Under the pieces are notes generated by a model, which was not told the origin of the DNA, made no database searches, and saw nothing but the letters and a program-made list of their open reading frames with translations. The position numbers and the translations under genes were made by a program. Below are positions 8,240 to 14,545 of a stretch of DNA of 14,999 nt, one piece after another; the first letter of the stretch is position 1, and every line of letters begins with the position of its first letter. This DNA comes from Roseivirga sp. UBA6061. GTDB taxonomy: Bacteria > Bacteroidota > Bacteroidia > Cytophagales > Cyclobacteriaceae. The stretch spans positions 1 to 14,999 of the forward strand of contig DIYF01000091.1 in NCBI GenBank assembly GCA_002427745.1, written 5' to 3'.

Positions 8240-8695
8240 TTAAAGTTGAGCAGCAGTTTTGATGGCTTTCTTGATTCTTACATAAGTACCGCAACGGCAG
8301 AGATTACCGCTCATGGCGGCATCTATATCTTCATCAGAAGGGTTGGCATTCTTATCCAGCAGAGCAGCTGCTGTCATAATCTGACCCGCCTGACAATAGC
8401 CACACTGGGGCACATCTTCCTGCAACCAGGCTTTCTGTACGGGATGATCTCCCTTTTCAGACAAGCCTTCAATAGTGGTAACAGCCTGTCCGGTAACAGC
8501 AGATACAGGTAGTGAACAAGACCTTACGGCCGTGCCGTTGAGGTGCACTGTGCAGGCGCCACATTGGGCGATACCGCAGCCAAATTTGGTCCCTACCATG
8601 TCGAGGTTATCTCTAAGCACCCACAGTAAAGGAGTACTCGGGTCAACATCTACTGTCTTCTGCTGCCCGTTAATATTTAAGTCAAAGCTTGCCAT
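8240..8695 (-). CDS. iorA: [2Fe-2S] small subunit of molybdenum hydroxylase, isoquinoline 1-oxidoreductase alpha-like
   Basis: A 151-residue iron-sulfur subunit that carries electrons away from the molybdenum centre. The N-terminal plant-ferredoxin-type domain binds one [2Fe-2S] cluster through C40, C45, C48 and C60 ([17 protein letters not shown]). The C-terminal four-helix domain binds the second through C98, C101, C133 and C135 (QCGYCQAGQ and NLCRCGTY). All eight ligands are present and the length is normal. It has no signal peptide and probably rides out of the cell folded with the Tat-signal-bearing large subunit (inference from the family). It is the first gene of the pair; a FAD subunit, XdhC-type maturation factor or cytochrome partner is not encoded here. 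Confidence 0.95.
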   Translation of the reverse strand: MASFDLNINGQQKTVDVDPSTPLLWVLRDNLDMVGTKFGCGIAQCGACTVHLNGTAVRSCSLPVSAVTGQAVTTIEGLSEKGDHPVQKAWLQEDVPQCGYCQAGQIMTAAALLDKNANPSDEDIDAAMSGNLCRCGTYVRIKKAIKTAAQL

Positions 8696-8946
8696 AAGTT
8701 TTGTATTGATTTCAAGTGCTGGTTAATCCCTTTAATTTACACATATTTCAGCAGAAGCCGGAAAGGTCTGTCCGGGACCAAAGCCTGATTTCCATGAATG
8801 GCAGGGGTGTCTCGATTTATGACCTGAAAAGTCTGCCGAAATCGGTAGAAGGTAATTCCGACAGAGGTATGATTAGCTCCGTAAAAAAGTGACCAAAATA
8901 AGGAAGGAGGAAGACTGCCGAATTCCCTGAGGAAATCATCTAAAAG
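8696..8946. other. 251-base intergenic region upstream of iorA
   Basis: The gap should hold the iorA promoter (minus strand) and the end of the preceding secreted-protein gene. On the minus strand a small stem (CTACCGA/TCGGCAG, bases 8833-8848) is followed by ACTTTT, which could be a weak terminator for the upstream gene. GACCAAA occurs twice (8776-8782 and 8891-8897), and GGTC/GACC at 8765-8779 forms a short dyad. No TAnnTTTG box is clear and no coding sequence is evident. Confidence 0.35.
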
Positions 8947-9798
8947 CTACCAACTCACCTCCACCGTCACCTTTGTTTTTAATGTCATAGGTACACTTAT
9001 GTCCTGAACATCCAGAGAGCCCTCCATTTGCTGAACCGTGGAAATAGTCTTCGCAAGGCCTGTCTTTTTATCCAGGGTAAAGACACTGCTCTGGTCTCCG
9101 CTCATATCGGCACTCATCACCTGTCCCATTACCTCAAACTCGCCTGATATGGTCATCACCCCGGAAGCTCTTATCTCACCCCTGGATGGCCTGGAGAAAT
9201 CGAGTGAGGTATTGACAGGCAAGTTATTGACGGTCATTTGTGCAGACCTTGACCAGGGTTTTCCGGGCTCAGGGTAAATATAAAACTGACCATCGAAAGC
9301 AGTCCCCAGCGTTTCACTATTATAAGCAGACATCAGCTCATCAACAGAATTTTCCAACAAGGTTCCCTCAAGATCTTTCCCGACTTCATCTTTGAACTTA
9401 TCCATCCCTTCGAACCCCATAAACTTCCCATAGGGACTCATTCGTACATAATAAGATTTATTTGTCAGTGCCCTAAACGCAAGATGGTCATCTCCTTCCA
9501 AATCAGAGTCCATTGTCACTGAACCCTGTGCAGTTTCCGTCAGCAATGAACGGGAAAGGCCGGTAGTTCTGAGTAAGTATCCTTTGCTATCAGCTTCCAC
9601 TACTTCGTACAGGTCTACAGTAACAATGGTTTGTTCGGTGGTCATTAGCTGACCCAGCATTGTCTGTTCGATGTCCTGTTCGACAGTAGCTCTCACCTTA
9701 AACTGGTCACCAACCTTGAGATTATAGCGTTTCTGTCCAGACAGGCTGGTACTCAGGACCAGAAAGATAGTGAGGGTAATAATGCTTCTGAAGTTCAT
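8947..9798 (-). CDS. secreted protein of unknown function (DUF6263-like)
   Basis: A 283-residue protein with a clear signal peptide (about 1-21, FRSIITLTIFLVLSTSLSG) and no lipobox cysteine, so probably periplasmic or exported. The mature part starts YNLKVGDQFKVRATVEQDIEQ and continues as long alternating beta strands with a GKFMGFEGMDKFKDEV segment (near 125-140) and a YPEPGKPWSRS stretch (near 175-185). The C-terminal half contains VMTISGEFEV and KKTGLAKTISTVQQMEG, so it looks like an all-beta barrel or beta sandwich. It resembles DUF6263-type proteins of Bacteroidota by my reading, without a search to confirm. No catalytic residues can be named. It lies upstream of iorAB on the same strand, 251 bases away, and is divergent from the Crp/Fnr gene. 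Confidence 0.7.
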   Translation of the reverse strand: MNFRSIITLTIFLVLSTSLSGQKRYNLKVGDQFKVRATVEQDIEQTMLGQLMTTEQTIVTVDLYEVVEADSKGYLLRTTGLSRSLLTETAQGSVTMDSDLEGDDHLAFRALTNKSYYVRMSPYGKFMGFEGMDKFKDEVGKDLEGTLLENSVDELMSAYNSETLGTAFDGQFYIYPEPGKPWSRSAQMTVNNLPVNTSLDFSRPSRGEIRASGVMTISGEFEVMGQVMSADMSGDQSSVFTLDKKTGLAKTISTVQQMEGSLDVQDISVPMTLKTKVTVEVSW

Positions 9799-9847
9799 TT
9801 CAAGTCAGTTTTCGGTTGTAGCCTGCTATTTAATCAGCCACCAGATA

Positions 9848-9934
9848 CTTTGATCGGTGACCTGAGGCTAGCATAAATCTACATTGCTTTGATCGGCAGG
9901 ACAAACCTTGGCAACACTGTTTTGACCGGCCAAA
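9848..9934. promoter_or_regulatory. three TTTGAYCGG repeats in a divergent promoter region
   Basis: CTTTGATCGG occurs at 9848-9857 and again at 9887-9896, and TTTGACCGG at 9921-9929. The third extends into a 14-base palindrome TTTGACCGGCCAAA (9921-9934) with one mismatched pair. The repeats start 39 and 33 bases apart and lie between the secreted-protein gene (-) and the Crp/Fnr gene (+), so they may bind a regulator, perhaps the adjacent one. This is inferred from the repeat only. Confidence 0.35.
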
Positions 9935-10011
9935 GTGGATGAAGAGTTTTTTCTGTACCTACTTTTACGGAACTTCCCTGAAATAATTGCGTTGGCCAGT
10001 ATCTGAGACAT

Positions 10012-10581
10012 ATGCAGTCATTTGAAACATTTCTGAGAAGTTTTCATACAGTAAACAAGGCTGTGCTGGAGGAATATATTTCACTCTGGAAAGAAGTGAA
10101 GGTTGCTAAAAAACAAACTCTGACAGTGCCCGGCCAGGTTGAAAAACACCTGTATTTCATCAAAGAGGGCATACAAAAGTCTTACTACCTGCACGGTAGT
10201 AAAGAACATGTCATTGCCTTTGCTTACCCACCTTCGTTCAGCGGTATCCCTGAGTCTTTTTTTACACAAACACCTTCCAGATATTACCTCGAGTCTATCA
10301 CCGAAGCCCAGCTTTTGCGAATCTCATTCGGCCAGCATCAACAATTCATGGAGGGCCATCGCGAAATTGAAACCCTGTTTCGCAAGGTCACAGAATTCTT
10401 TCTGAATGGAGTCATTCAGCGACAGCATGAGATCATGGCACTGGATATGGAAGACAGGTTTACTGCTTTTGTAAAAAGGAGTCCACACCTGCTACAGCTA
10501 ATCCCCCAGAAAGACCTGGCTTCTTACCTGAGAATTGACCCTACCAACTTCAGCAAACTCATTAACCGCATTCCTATCTGA
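10012..10581 (+). CDS. Crp/Fnr-family transcriptional regulator
   Basis: A 189-residue regulator typical in size for the short Bacteroidota Crp/Fnr branch. Residues about 25-118 form a cyclic-nucleotide-binding-like beta barrel (KKQTLTVPGQVEKHLYFIKEGIQK, then FSGIPESFFTQTPS), and about 120-145 the dimerisation helix. A C-terminal winged helix-turn-helix is at 164-189 (IPQKDLASYLRIDPTNFSKL). The usual cAMP-contacting GExxxR pattern is absent and there is no Fnr-type cysteine cluster, so the signal it senses is unknown. The gene lies 84 bases before a secreted SnoaL-like gene on the same strand and is divergent from a secreted-protein gene. It may control one or both neighbours, or itself, through the repeats and palindrome around it (inference). 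Confidence 0.9.
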   Translation: MQSFETFLRSFHTVNKAVLEEYISLWKEVKVAKKQTLTVPGQVEKHLYFIKEGIQKSYYLHGSKEHVIAFAYPPSFSGIPESFFTQTPSRYYLESITEAQLLRISFGQHQQFMEGHREIETLFRKVTEFFLNGVIQRQHEIMALDMEDRFTAFVKRSPHLLQLIPQKDLASYLRIDPTNFSKLINRIPI

Positions 10582-10583
10582 AA

Positions 10584-10601
10584 TCTTGGTCCCGACCAAG
10601 A
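10584..10601. promoter_or_regulatory. perfect 18-bp palindromic site, candidate operator
   Basis: TCTTGGTC-CC-GACCAAGA has two perfectly complementary 8-base arms around a 2-base centre. It starts 3 bases after the Crp/Fnr stop codon. A dyad this compact suits a dimeric DNA-binding protein. As RNA it could form a short hairpin, but no T-run follows, so I do not call it a terminator. Confidence 0.45.
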
Positions 10602-10621
10602 AATATTGTGAGGAACAACCC

Positions 10622-10660
10622 GAGTTTTGATCATCAACAATTAATGATCACAGAAAACTC
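10622..10660 (+). promoter_or_regulatory. hairpin in the leader of the SnoaL-like gene
   Basis: GAGTTTTGATCAT (10622-10634) pairs with ATGATC (10644-10649) and AAAACTC (10654-10660), with ACAG bulged out and a 9-base loop. The 13-bp stem ends 5 bases before the ATG at 10666, covering the place where a ribosome-binding site would lie. It could limit translation or stabilise the message; the role is inferred from position. Confidence 0.4.
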
Positions 10661-10665
10661 AGTAT

Positions 10666-11115
10666 ATGAAAGCGACAAAATTCCTGGGGTTTATAGCCCT
10701 CGTGCTCATTTCGGGTAGTATTTATTCACAATCAAACCAAAGCAGTATGACCAACACAGCCATCGTTCGAAAATTTCTGGATGGGTTCAACCATCCCGAA
10801 AAGATACAGACCTCACTCGCCTTACTGGCGGATGACTATCACTTTAAAAACCCTTTGGTGGAACTCAAATCCAAGGCTGAGTTTATCGTCCTGGCTCAGG
10901 GAATAAGCCAGGTACTAACCGGGGTGGAAATTCTTCATACGGCCGAAAACGGTGAATGGGTAGCTGTCAACTATGTATTCAAATCGTCTCTGCCGGGGCT
11001 GGAACGCAATATCGCCACCGAGTGGTTCAGACTGGAAGGGGGGATCATCAGAGAGTCACACCTGATCTATGATGCTTCCGAATGGAGAAAAGTCTATGCT
11101 GCTATGGAGAAGTGA
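10666..11115 (+). CDS. secreted SnoaL-like (NTF2-fold) protein
   Basis: A 149-residue protein with a signal peptide (about 1-21, FLGFIALVLISGSIYS) and a mature domain with the SnoaL/NTF2-like pattern. It begins with a helix (TAIVRKFLDGFNHPEK), then LLADDYHFKNPLVELKSKAEFI, in which an Asp/Asn pair lines the entrance of the cone. Beta strands follow (GVEILHTAENGEWVAVNYVFK; IATEWFRLEGGIIRESHLIYD). Such domains serve as small-molecule isomerases, hydrolases or binding proteins; nothing here fixes the ligand. It follows the Crp/Fnr gene by 84 bases and could be co-transcribed with it or driven from the spacer. A hairpin terminator follows. Confidence 0.8.
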   Translation: MKATKFLGFIALVLISGSIYSQSNQSSMTNTAIVRKFLDGFNHPEKIQTSLALLADDYHFKNPLVELKSKAEFIVLAQGISQVLTGVEILHTAENGEWVAVNYVFKSSLPGLERNIATEWFRLEGGIIRESHLIYDASEWRKVYAAMEK

Positions 11116-11126
11116 GATTCCTGAAA

Positions 11127-11164
11127 CGAAAAGAGGCAATCACCATTCAGGTATTGCCTTTTCG
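11127..11164. terminator. bidirectional hairpin terminator
   Basis: CGAAAA-GA-GGCAAT (11127-11140) pairs with ATTGCCTTTTCG (11153-11164), the GA being bulged. An inner ACC/GGT pair continues the stem. The A- and T-runs flank it on both sides. It sits between the convergent SnoaL-like and MazG-like genes. Confidence 0.7.
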
Positions 11165-11198
11165 CCACCTGATTAAAGTCAGATAAGATGCTGATCGA

Positions 11199-11543
11199 CT
11201 ACGGATTTAGCTTCTTATTATTCTTATGCCTGTTCTTGTCACGTGAGGTCTTTCGTTCCATCCGGGCTTCCCAGGCACTTTGCAGGTCCACTCCGGTCTG
11301 GTTGGCCAGGCAAACCACAACGAACATCACATCTGCCAGCTCTTCTCCCAGGTCCTTGTCCTTGTCAGATTCCTTTTCAGACTGCTCTCCATAACGTCTG
11401 GCAATGATACGGGCGACCTCTCCCACCTCTTCGGTGAGCTGCGCCATATTGGTAAGCTCATTGAAATAACGCACACCAAACTCTCTGATCCAGTCATCGA
11501 CCTCCAGTTGTACTGACCTGAGTCCTTTTGTTTCTTCACTCAT
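11199..11543 (-). CDS. MazG-like nucleotide pyrophosphohydrolase
   Basis: A 114-residue single-domain protein of the all-alpha MazG-like NTP pyrophosphatase group, which hydrolyses (d)NTPs to the monophosphate and pyrophosphate and can clear non-canonical nucleotides. The metal-binding pattern is visible: E38-E39-x-x-E42 (LTEEVGEVAR) and E68-x-x-D71 (DLGEELADVMF). A charged linker (GEQSEKESDKDKD, about 52-64) joins the two helices and the C-terminal tail is Lys-rich. The size fits the short YpjD-like branch rather than the two-domain MazG. Its ATG at 11543 lies 1 base after the dtd stop codon, so the two are almost surely translated from one message. Confidence 0.9.
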   Translation of the reverse strand: MSEETKGLRSVQLEVDDWIREFGVRYFNELTNMAQLTEEVGEVARIIARRYGEQSEKESDKDKDLGEELADVMFVVVCLANQTGVDLQSAWEARMERKTSRDKNRHKNNKKLNP

Positions 11544-11544
11544 T

Positions 11545-11997
11545 TTATTTCTTGTCTTTAGTATCTATGATGATGGTGACAGGTCCGTCATTGACCAATG
11601 CCACCTGCATATCTGCGCCAAACTCACCGCTGCCTACAGGCTTACCCAGATCTCTCGCCAGTTGCTCCTTGAAGGCTTCATACAGGGGAATGGATATGTC
11701 CGGTTTGGCAGCTTTTAAGTAAGAAGGCCGGTTTCCCTTCTTAGTACTGGCATGGAGTGTAAACTGGCTGATCACCAGTGCATCCCCCTCCACATCGAGC
11801 AAGCTTCTGTTCATCACGCCCTCCTCATCCGGAAAGATGCGGATATTCACAATCTTGCGGCTCAGCCAGTCAATGTCCTCCTGACTATCTGCTTCTTCAA
11901 TGCCCAGAAGTACCATCACCCCCGTTTTAATGGCTGATTTCACCTCTCCGCCAATGCTTACCGAAGACTCTGAGACTCTTTGAATTACTGCGATCAT
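11545..11997 (-). CDS. dtd: D-aminoacyl-tRNA deacylase
   Basis: A 150-residue Dtd enzyme that cleaves D-amino acids (and glycine mischarged on tRNA-Ala) from tRNA in the cytoplasm, protecting translation. The family's two signature motifs are intact: SQFTLHAS at 77-84, followed by TKKGNRPS, and LVNDGPVT at 134-141, which carries the cross-subunit Gly138-cisPro139 of the homodimer's chiral-selection site. GEFGADMQ at 124-131 also matches. The N-terminus MIAVIQRVSESSV is the normal start. It is the first gene of a two-gene unit with the MazG-like hydrolase downstream, and its promoter must lie in the 249-base region shared with the divergent membrane-protein gene. Confidence 0.97.
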   Translation of the reverse strand: MIAVIQRVSESSVSIGGEVKSAIKTGVMVLLGIEEADSQEDIDWLSRKIVNIRIFPDEEGVMNRSLLDVEGDALVISQFTLHASTKKGNRPSYLKAAKPDISIPLYEAFKEQLARDLGKPVGSGEFGADMQVALVNDGPVTIIIDTKDKK

Positions 11998-12159
11998 AAC
12001 GCTGCAAAAGACCTCATAAATACTGTATTATTCAAGTAGTACCCTGTTATTACTCTGTGAAGACTGGCCGTTATGCTCATCGTTTAACCTGGCGAAATGA
12101 ATGAGTATTAACATGCTCTTTTCTATTCTGGCAGAGTAAAGCACCTTGAAGGAGGCAAG

Positions 12160-12177
12160 TGCAGGGAATTCGCTGCA
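12160..12177. promoter_or_regulatory. imperfect 18-bp palindrome in the dtd/membrane-protein divergent region
   Basis: TGCAGGGAATTCGCTGCA is complementary at 8 of 9 base pairs and centred on GAATTC. It lies between dtd (-) and the polytopic membrane protein (+), 70 bases from the latter's start. It may be an operator, but it could be chance. The rest of the region (11998-12246) holds a weak TAAATTTC box at 12234-12241 and no gene I can support. Confidence 0.25.
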
Positions 12178-12246
12178 AACAAAAAGCATCAGGAAAGGCT
12201 CAGCAGGTAAAACTGAATTTCCGCTGAAATCATTAAATTTCGCTTC

Positions 12247-13428
12247 ATGCGCATTCCGCAATACTGGCTCTACATTTTTTCACTGGTTACTACCGGATTA
12301 TTCTTTTTCTATCAACAAAGCCAGCCTGCGCTCAGCTACGATTTTGCGCCTCAGTTTGACGGTAACGACTATCGGGCCATTCACGATTACTTTGTAGGTA
12401 ACCTCAATGAATATCAGGTACCTTTCCCTTTTCATTCGCGTATACTCATCCCCTGGCTGGCAGCACAGTTGAACACGGGTAACATCATCGCTGATTTTCA
12501 GTGGATCAACCTGGCTTTCTCACTCCTTTCAGTCTTTGTGCTTTTTCGGTTATGGCGTAGCCTGGGCTTTGAGTTAAAATGGTTTTTCATAGGGTTTGGC
12601 TGGCTTCTGCTCCACTGGACCGGTATGATCCGGCTCAATGCTTTTGACCCCATCACGGTGGACGTGCCTCTTTTCTTTTTTCAGGCCTTGTTCATCTGGT
12701 TGATTTTCAAGCGAAAATTCATCTGGCTCCTCCTTCTTGGTCCCATCGCTACGCTACAGAAGGAATCATTTATTGCTATACTCATTGTTCTTACAGCTTA
12801 CGGTTGGTATCACAACAGAAAAGAAGATGATGGCTATTTTGACCTGAAGTGGATTCTGGGAGGGCTCCTGCTTTCTGTCCTGGCCAAAACAGCCGTAAAC
12901 CACTACTTCCCTCCGCTGGAAGCAGGCAAAGGGTCCATTATCACATTATTGTATCATGCCAAAGAAGCAGTGCTCAACCCCTTTGAACTCGTACGCTGGC
13001 TGGTAGCAGCTTTTGTAGCCTTCGGTCCACTCTTACTGGCCGGAGTATTCAGAGTGGCTAAGGGCTTTCATTACGACAACCGGAGAAATCTGCTGATGCT
13101 CTTCTCAGGTCTTTACCTGGCCTTTGGCATACTGGCTGGTGGTGACATGACACGGATTATTTATCTGGGCTTTCCCTTTATCATGACCTGGATGATGTAC
13201 GAGTTCCGGGAACTGAACACCAAGACGCTTTGGATACTGGTATGCCTGTCCCTTCCGCTGACTTTCCTGATCAAAACGATTCCGGACCCAGCCTTTGAGT
13301 GGGAACGCTGGCAGAACTGGTATCCCGAGTTCGCTTCAATGGAAACCATGGCGTTTTTCGGAGCTTACCTGACCCTGACAGTAGCCGTGTTAATTAGCCT
13401 GAGAAAAAAACTTATTGGTGCGTCCTGA
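12247..13428 (+). CDS. polytopic membrane protein, possible GT-C-type glycosyltransferase
   Basis: A 393-residue inner-membrane protein that I cannot assign with certainty. Hydrophobic segments lie near 7-23, 86-103, 112-129, 139-154, 158-170, 174-188, 201-215, 249-268, 281-297, 303-318, 327-343 and 367-385, giving roughly ten to twelve passes. The first long extracytoplasmic loop (about 25-80) carries FDGNDYRAIHDYF and FPFHSRILIPWLA, and a later loop has QKES (171-174) and GGDMTRI (298-304). Acidic residues in the first loop and a conserved Arg-containing loop later suit the GT-C fold, which uses polyprenyl-phosphate sugars, but no diagnostic motif is seen. It stands alone, with no other envelope polysaccharide gene beside it. 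The ATG at 12247 is followed directly by the first hydrophobic segment. Confidence 0.6.
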   Translation: MRIPQYWLYIFSLVTTGLFFFYQQSQPALSYDFAPQFDGNDYRAIHDYFVGNLNEYQVPFPFHSRILIPWLAAQLNTGNIIADFQWINLAFSLLSVFVLFRLWRSLGFELKWFFIGFGWLLLHWTGMIRLNAFDPITVDVPLFFFQALFIWLIFKRKFIWLLLLGPIATLQKESFIAILIVLTAYGWYHNRKEDDGYFDLKWILGGLLLSVLAKTAVNHYFPPLEAGKGSIITLLYHAKEAVLNPFELVRWLVAAFVAFGPLLLAGVFRVAKGFHYDNRRNLLMLFSGLYLAFGILAGGDMTRIIYLGFPFIMTWMMYEFRELNTKTLWILVCLSLPLTFLIKTIPDPAFEWERWQNWYPEFASMETMAFFGAYLTLTVAVLISLRKKLIGAS

Positions 13429-13547
13429 GCCCCTGCCCCCTCTTACCTTCAGAAAGCACCGCTGTCCATTTTCTCTGAGGTCTGACCAATCTTTAAGCAT
13501 ATCTTCTTTAACAATTCTATAATTCGAATTTAGAAAATCAGAAAGGT

Positions 13548-13826
13548 ATGCCTTTAGGTGGATCAGGTAGTGAAATGATTAACTCTGTTAAAAACAACAG
13601 AAAACTCTCTCACAGAAGAAAGCCCCTAAAGCAATTACTGAGTGAAAACGCTCCCATCAATACCCAAAAAGTCGAGTACACATTTAAGAAGGCCACTCCG
13701 GAAGAGATGGCGCTGCTTAAACAGAAGATTGCCAGAGACAAAAGAAGAAGTATCGTTCTTCGAAGCATCCTCCTGATAACTCTCACAATACTCGGAGCAT
13801 ATGTGCTCAATCTCCTTTTTACATAA
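13548..13826 (+). CDS. small protein with C-terminal membrane anchor, unknown function
   Basis: A 92-residue protein, very basic (many Lys and Arg in 16-72), with a single hydrophobic helix at its end (about 72-91, VLRSILLITLTILGAYVLNL). The N-terminal part has a Gly/Ser start (MPLGGSGSEM), an asparagine- and lysine-rich stretch (VKNNRKLSHRRKPLKQLL) and a short helix PEEMALLKQKIARDKRRS leading into the membrane. This suggests a tail-anchored protein with a cytoplasmic basic domain. GAAAGG precedes the ATG by only one base; an alternative start at the Met in GSEMINS (13575) would have more room. A TATAAT sequence at 13518-13523 lies upstream. I do not recognise a named family. Clear codon structure and its own terminator support it as real. 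Confidence 0.65.
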   Translation: MPLGGSGSEMINSVKNNRKLSHRRKPLKQLLSENAPINTQKVEYTFKKATPEEMALLKQKIARDKRRSIVLRSILLITLTILGAYVLNLLFT

Positions 13827-13827
13827 A

Positions 13828-13855
13828 AAAGGTTGAAGCTTACACCTCAACCCTT
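13828..13855. terminator. hairpin terminator between the small protein and the SDR gene
   Basis: AAAGGTTGA (13828-13836) pairs with TCAACCCTT (13847-13855), 8 of 9 positions, around a 10-base loop. An A-run precedes it and TTATTTC follows, so it may act on both strands. The convergent SDR gene stops at 13895. Confidence 0.65.
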
Positions 13856-13894
13856 ATTTCATTCAATATTTCCAATTCTTTATTCCCCCTCCTG

Positions 13895-14545
13895 CTACAT
13901 CCTTCTCATAATCTCTGACTGGTAGAAATAGCAGCCTTTATCTTCTTGTTTGGCTACTTTCATCATAGAATCAGCCACCTTATCTGCATGAATGGGATGG
14001 TACTTTTTCCAGGGTCCGAAAAACGGAATAATCCTGGTAATGGCCTGGGCAAAACTCTCTCCCGGCCTGCTTTCACCTCGTTTACCTCGCAGCAAGCTCG
14101 GTTTAAAGATGTAGATGGTTCGATAATTCAAAAATGAGATCTTATCCTCCAGTTCTCCTTTCACTTTGTTGTAAAAAATACGGGAACGCATGTTGGCCCC
14201 CTGGGCACTTACCAGAAAGAAGCGACTACCCCCTGCTTTTAAGGCGCGTTTTGCCAATTCATAGGGATACGTGAAATCCACCCTTCGAAAGGCATCCTTA
14301 GAACCTGCCTTCTTCATGGTGGTTCCGAGGCAACAGAAAACGTCATCCCCTTCGGGAAAGTCTTCCATCTCTTCTAGTGTATTAAAATCTGTTGTGTGCT
14401 CCTTCAGTTTCTCGTGCTGAAGGCCTAGGGGCTTCCTGACCAGCGCAATGACCTGACCATAGTCATCGCTTTTGAGTAATAATTGAGTTAATGACCGGCC
14501 AATCAGACCGCTTGCACCGGCAATGATTGCTGTTTTTTGTTCCAT
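13895..14545 (-). CDS. atypical short-chain dehydrogenase / NAD(P)H-binding protein (TIP30-like)
   Basis: A 216-residue Rossmann-fold protein of the NAD(P)H-binding atypical SDR group that includes TIP30/HTATIP2-like proteins. The dinucleotide motif GASGLIG is at 10-16, a second strand ends in LVRKP near 35-39, and VFCCLGTTMKKAGSK (69-83) matches the family's cofactor loop. A catalytic-type Ser113 and YNKVK (Tyr125, Lys129) follow. FKPSLLRGKR (148-157) begins the C-terminal substrate part. The substrate is unknown. Its ATG at 14545 lies inside the preceding gene, overlapping it by 43 bases in another frame. The Rossmann strand begins right after this Met, so a later start is not possible. The overlap implies translational coupling. 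Confidence 0.88.
   Translation of the reverse strand: MEQKTAIIAGASGLIGRSLTQLLLKSDDYGQVIALVRKPLGLQHEKLKEHTTDFNTLEEMEDFPEGDDVFCCLGTTMKKAGSKDAFRRVDFTYPYELAKRALKAGGSRFFLVSAQGANMRSRIFYNKVKGELEDKISFLNYRTIYIFKPSLLRGKRGESRPGESFAQAITRIIPFFGPWKKYHPIHADKVADSMMKVAKQEDKGCYFYQSEIMRRM

Noticed and set aside
8229..8294. N-terminal extension of the iorB product
   Set aside because: The extension overlaps the end of iorA, and the ATG at 8228 sits 9 residues before the twin arginines, as expected for a Tat signal.
8832..8921. CTGCCGAA occurring twice upstream of iorA
   Set aside because: Only eight bases are shared, with no clear spacing or further copy; probably chance.
10584..10601. Palindrome read as a rho-independent terminator of the Crp/Fnr gene
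   Set aside because: The loop would be only two bases and no T-run follows the stem.
12028..12261. 77-codon open frame on the minus strand between dtd and the membrane-protein gene
   Set aside because: It overlaps the membrane-protein start, has no start context or recognisable motif, and would leave no room for the promoters of the divergent genes.
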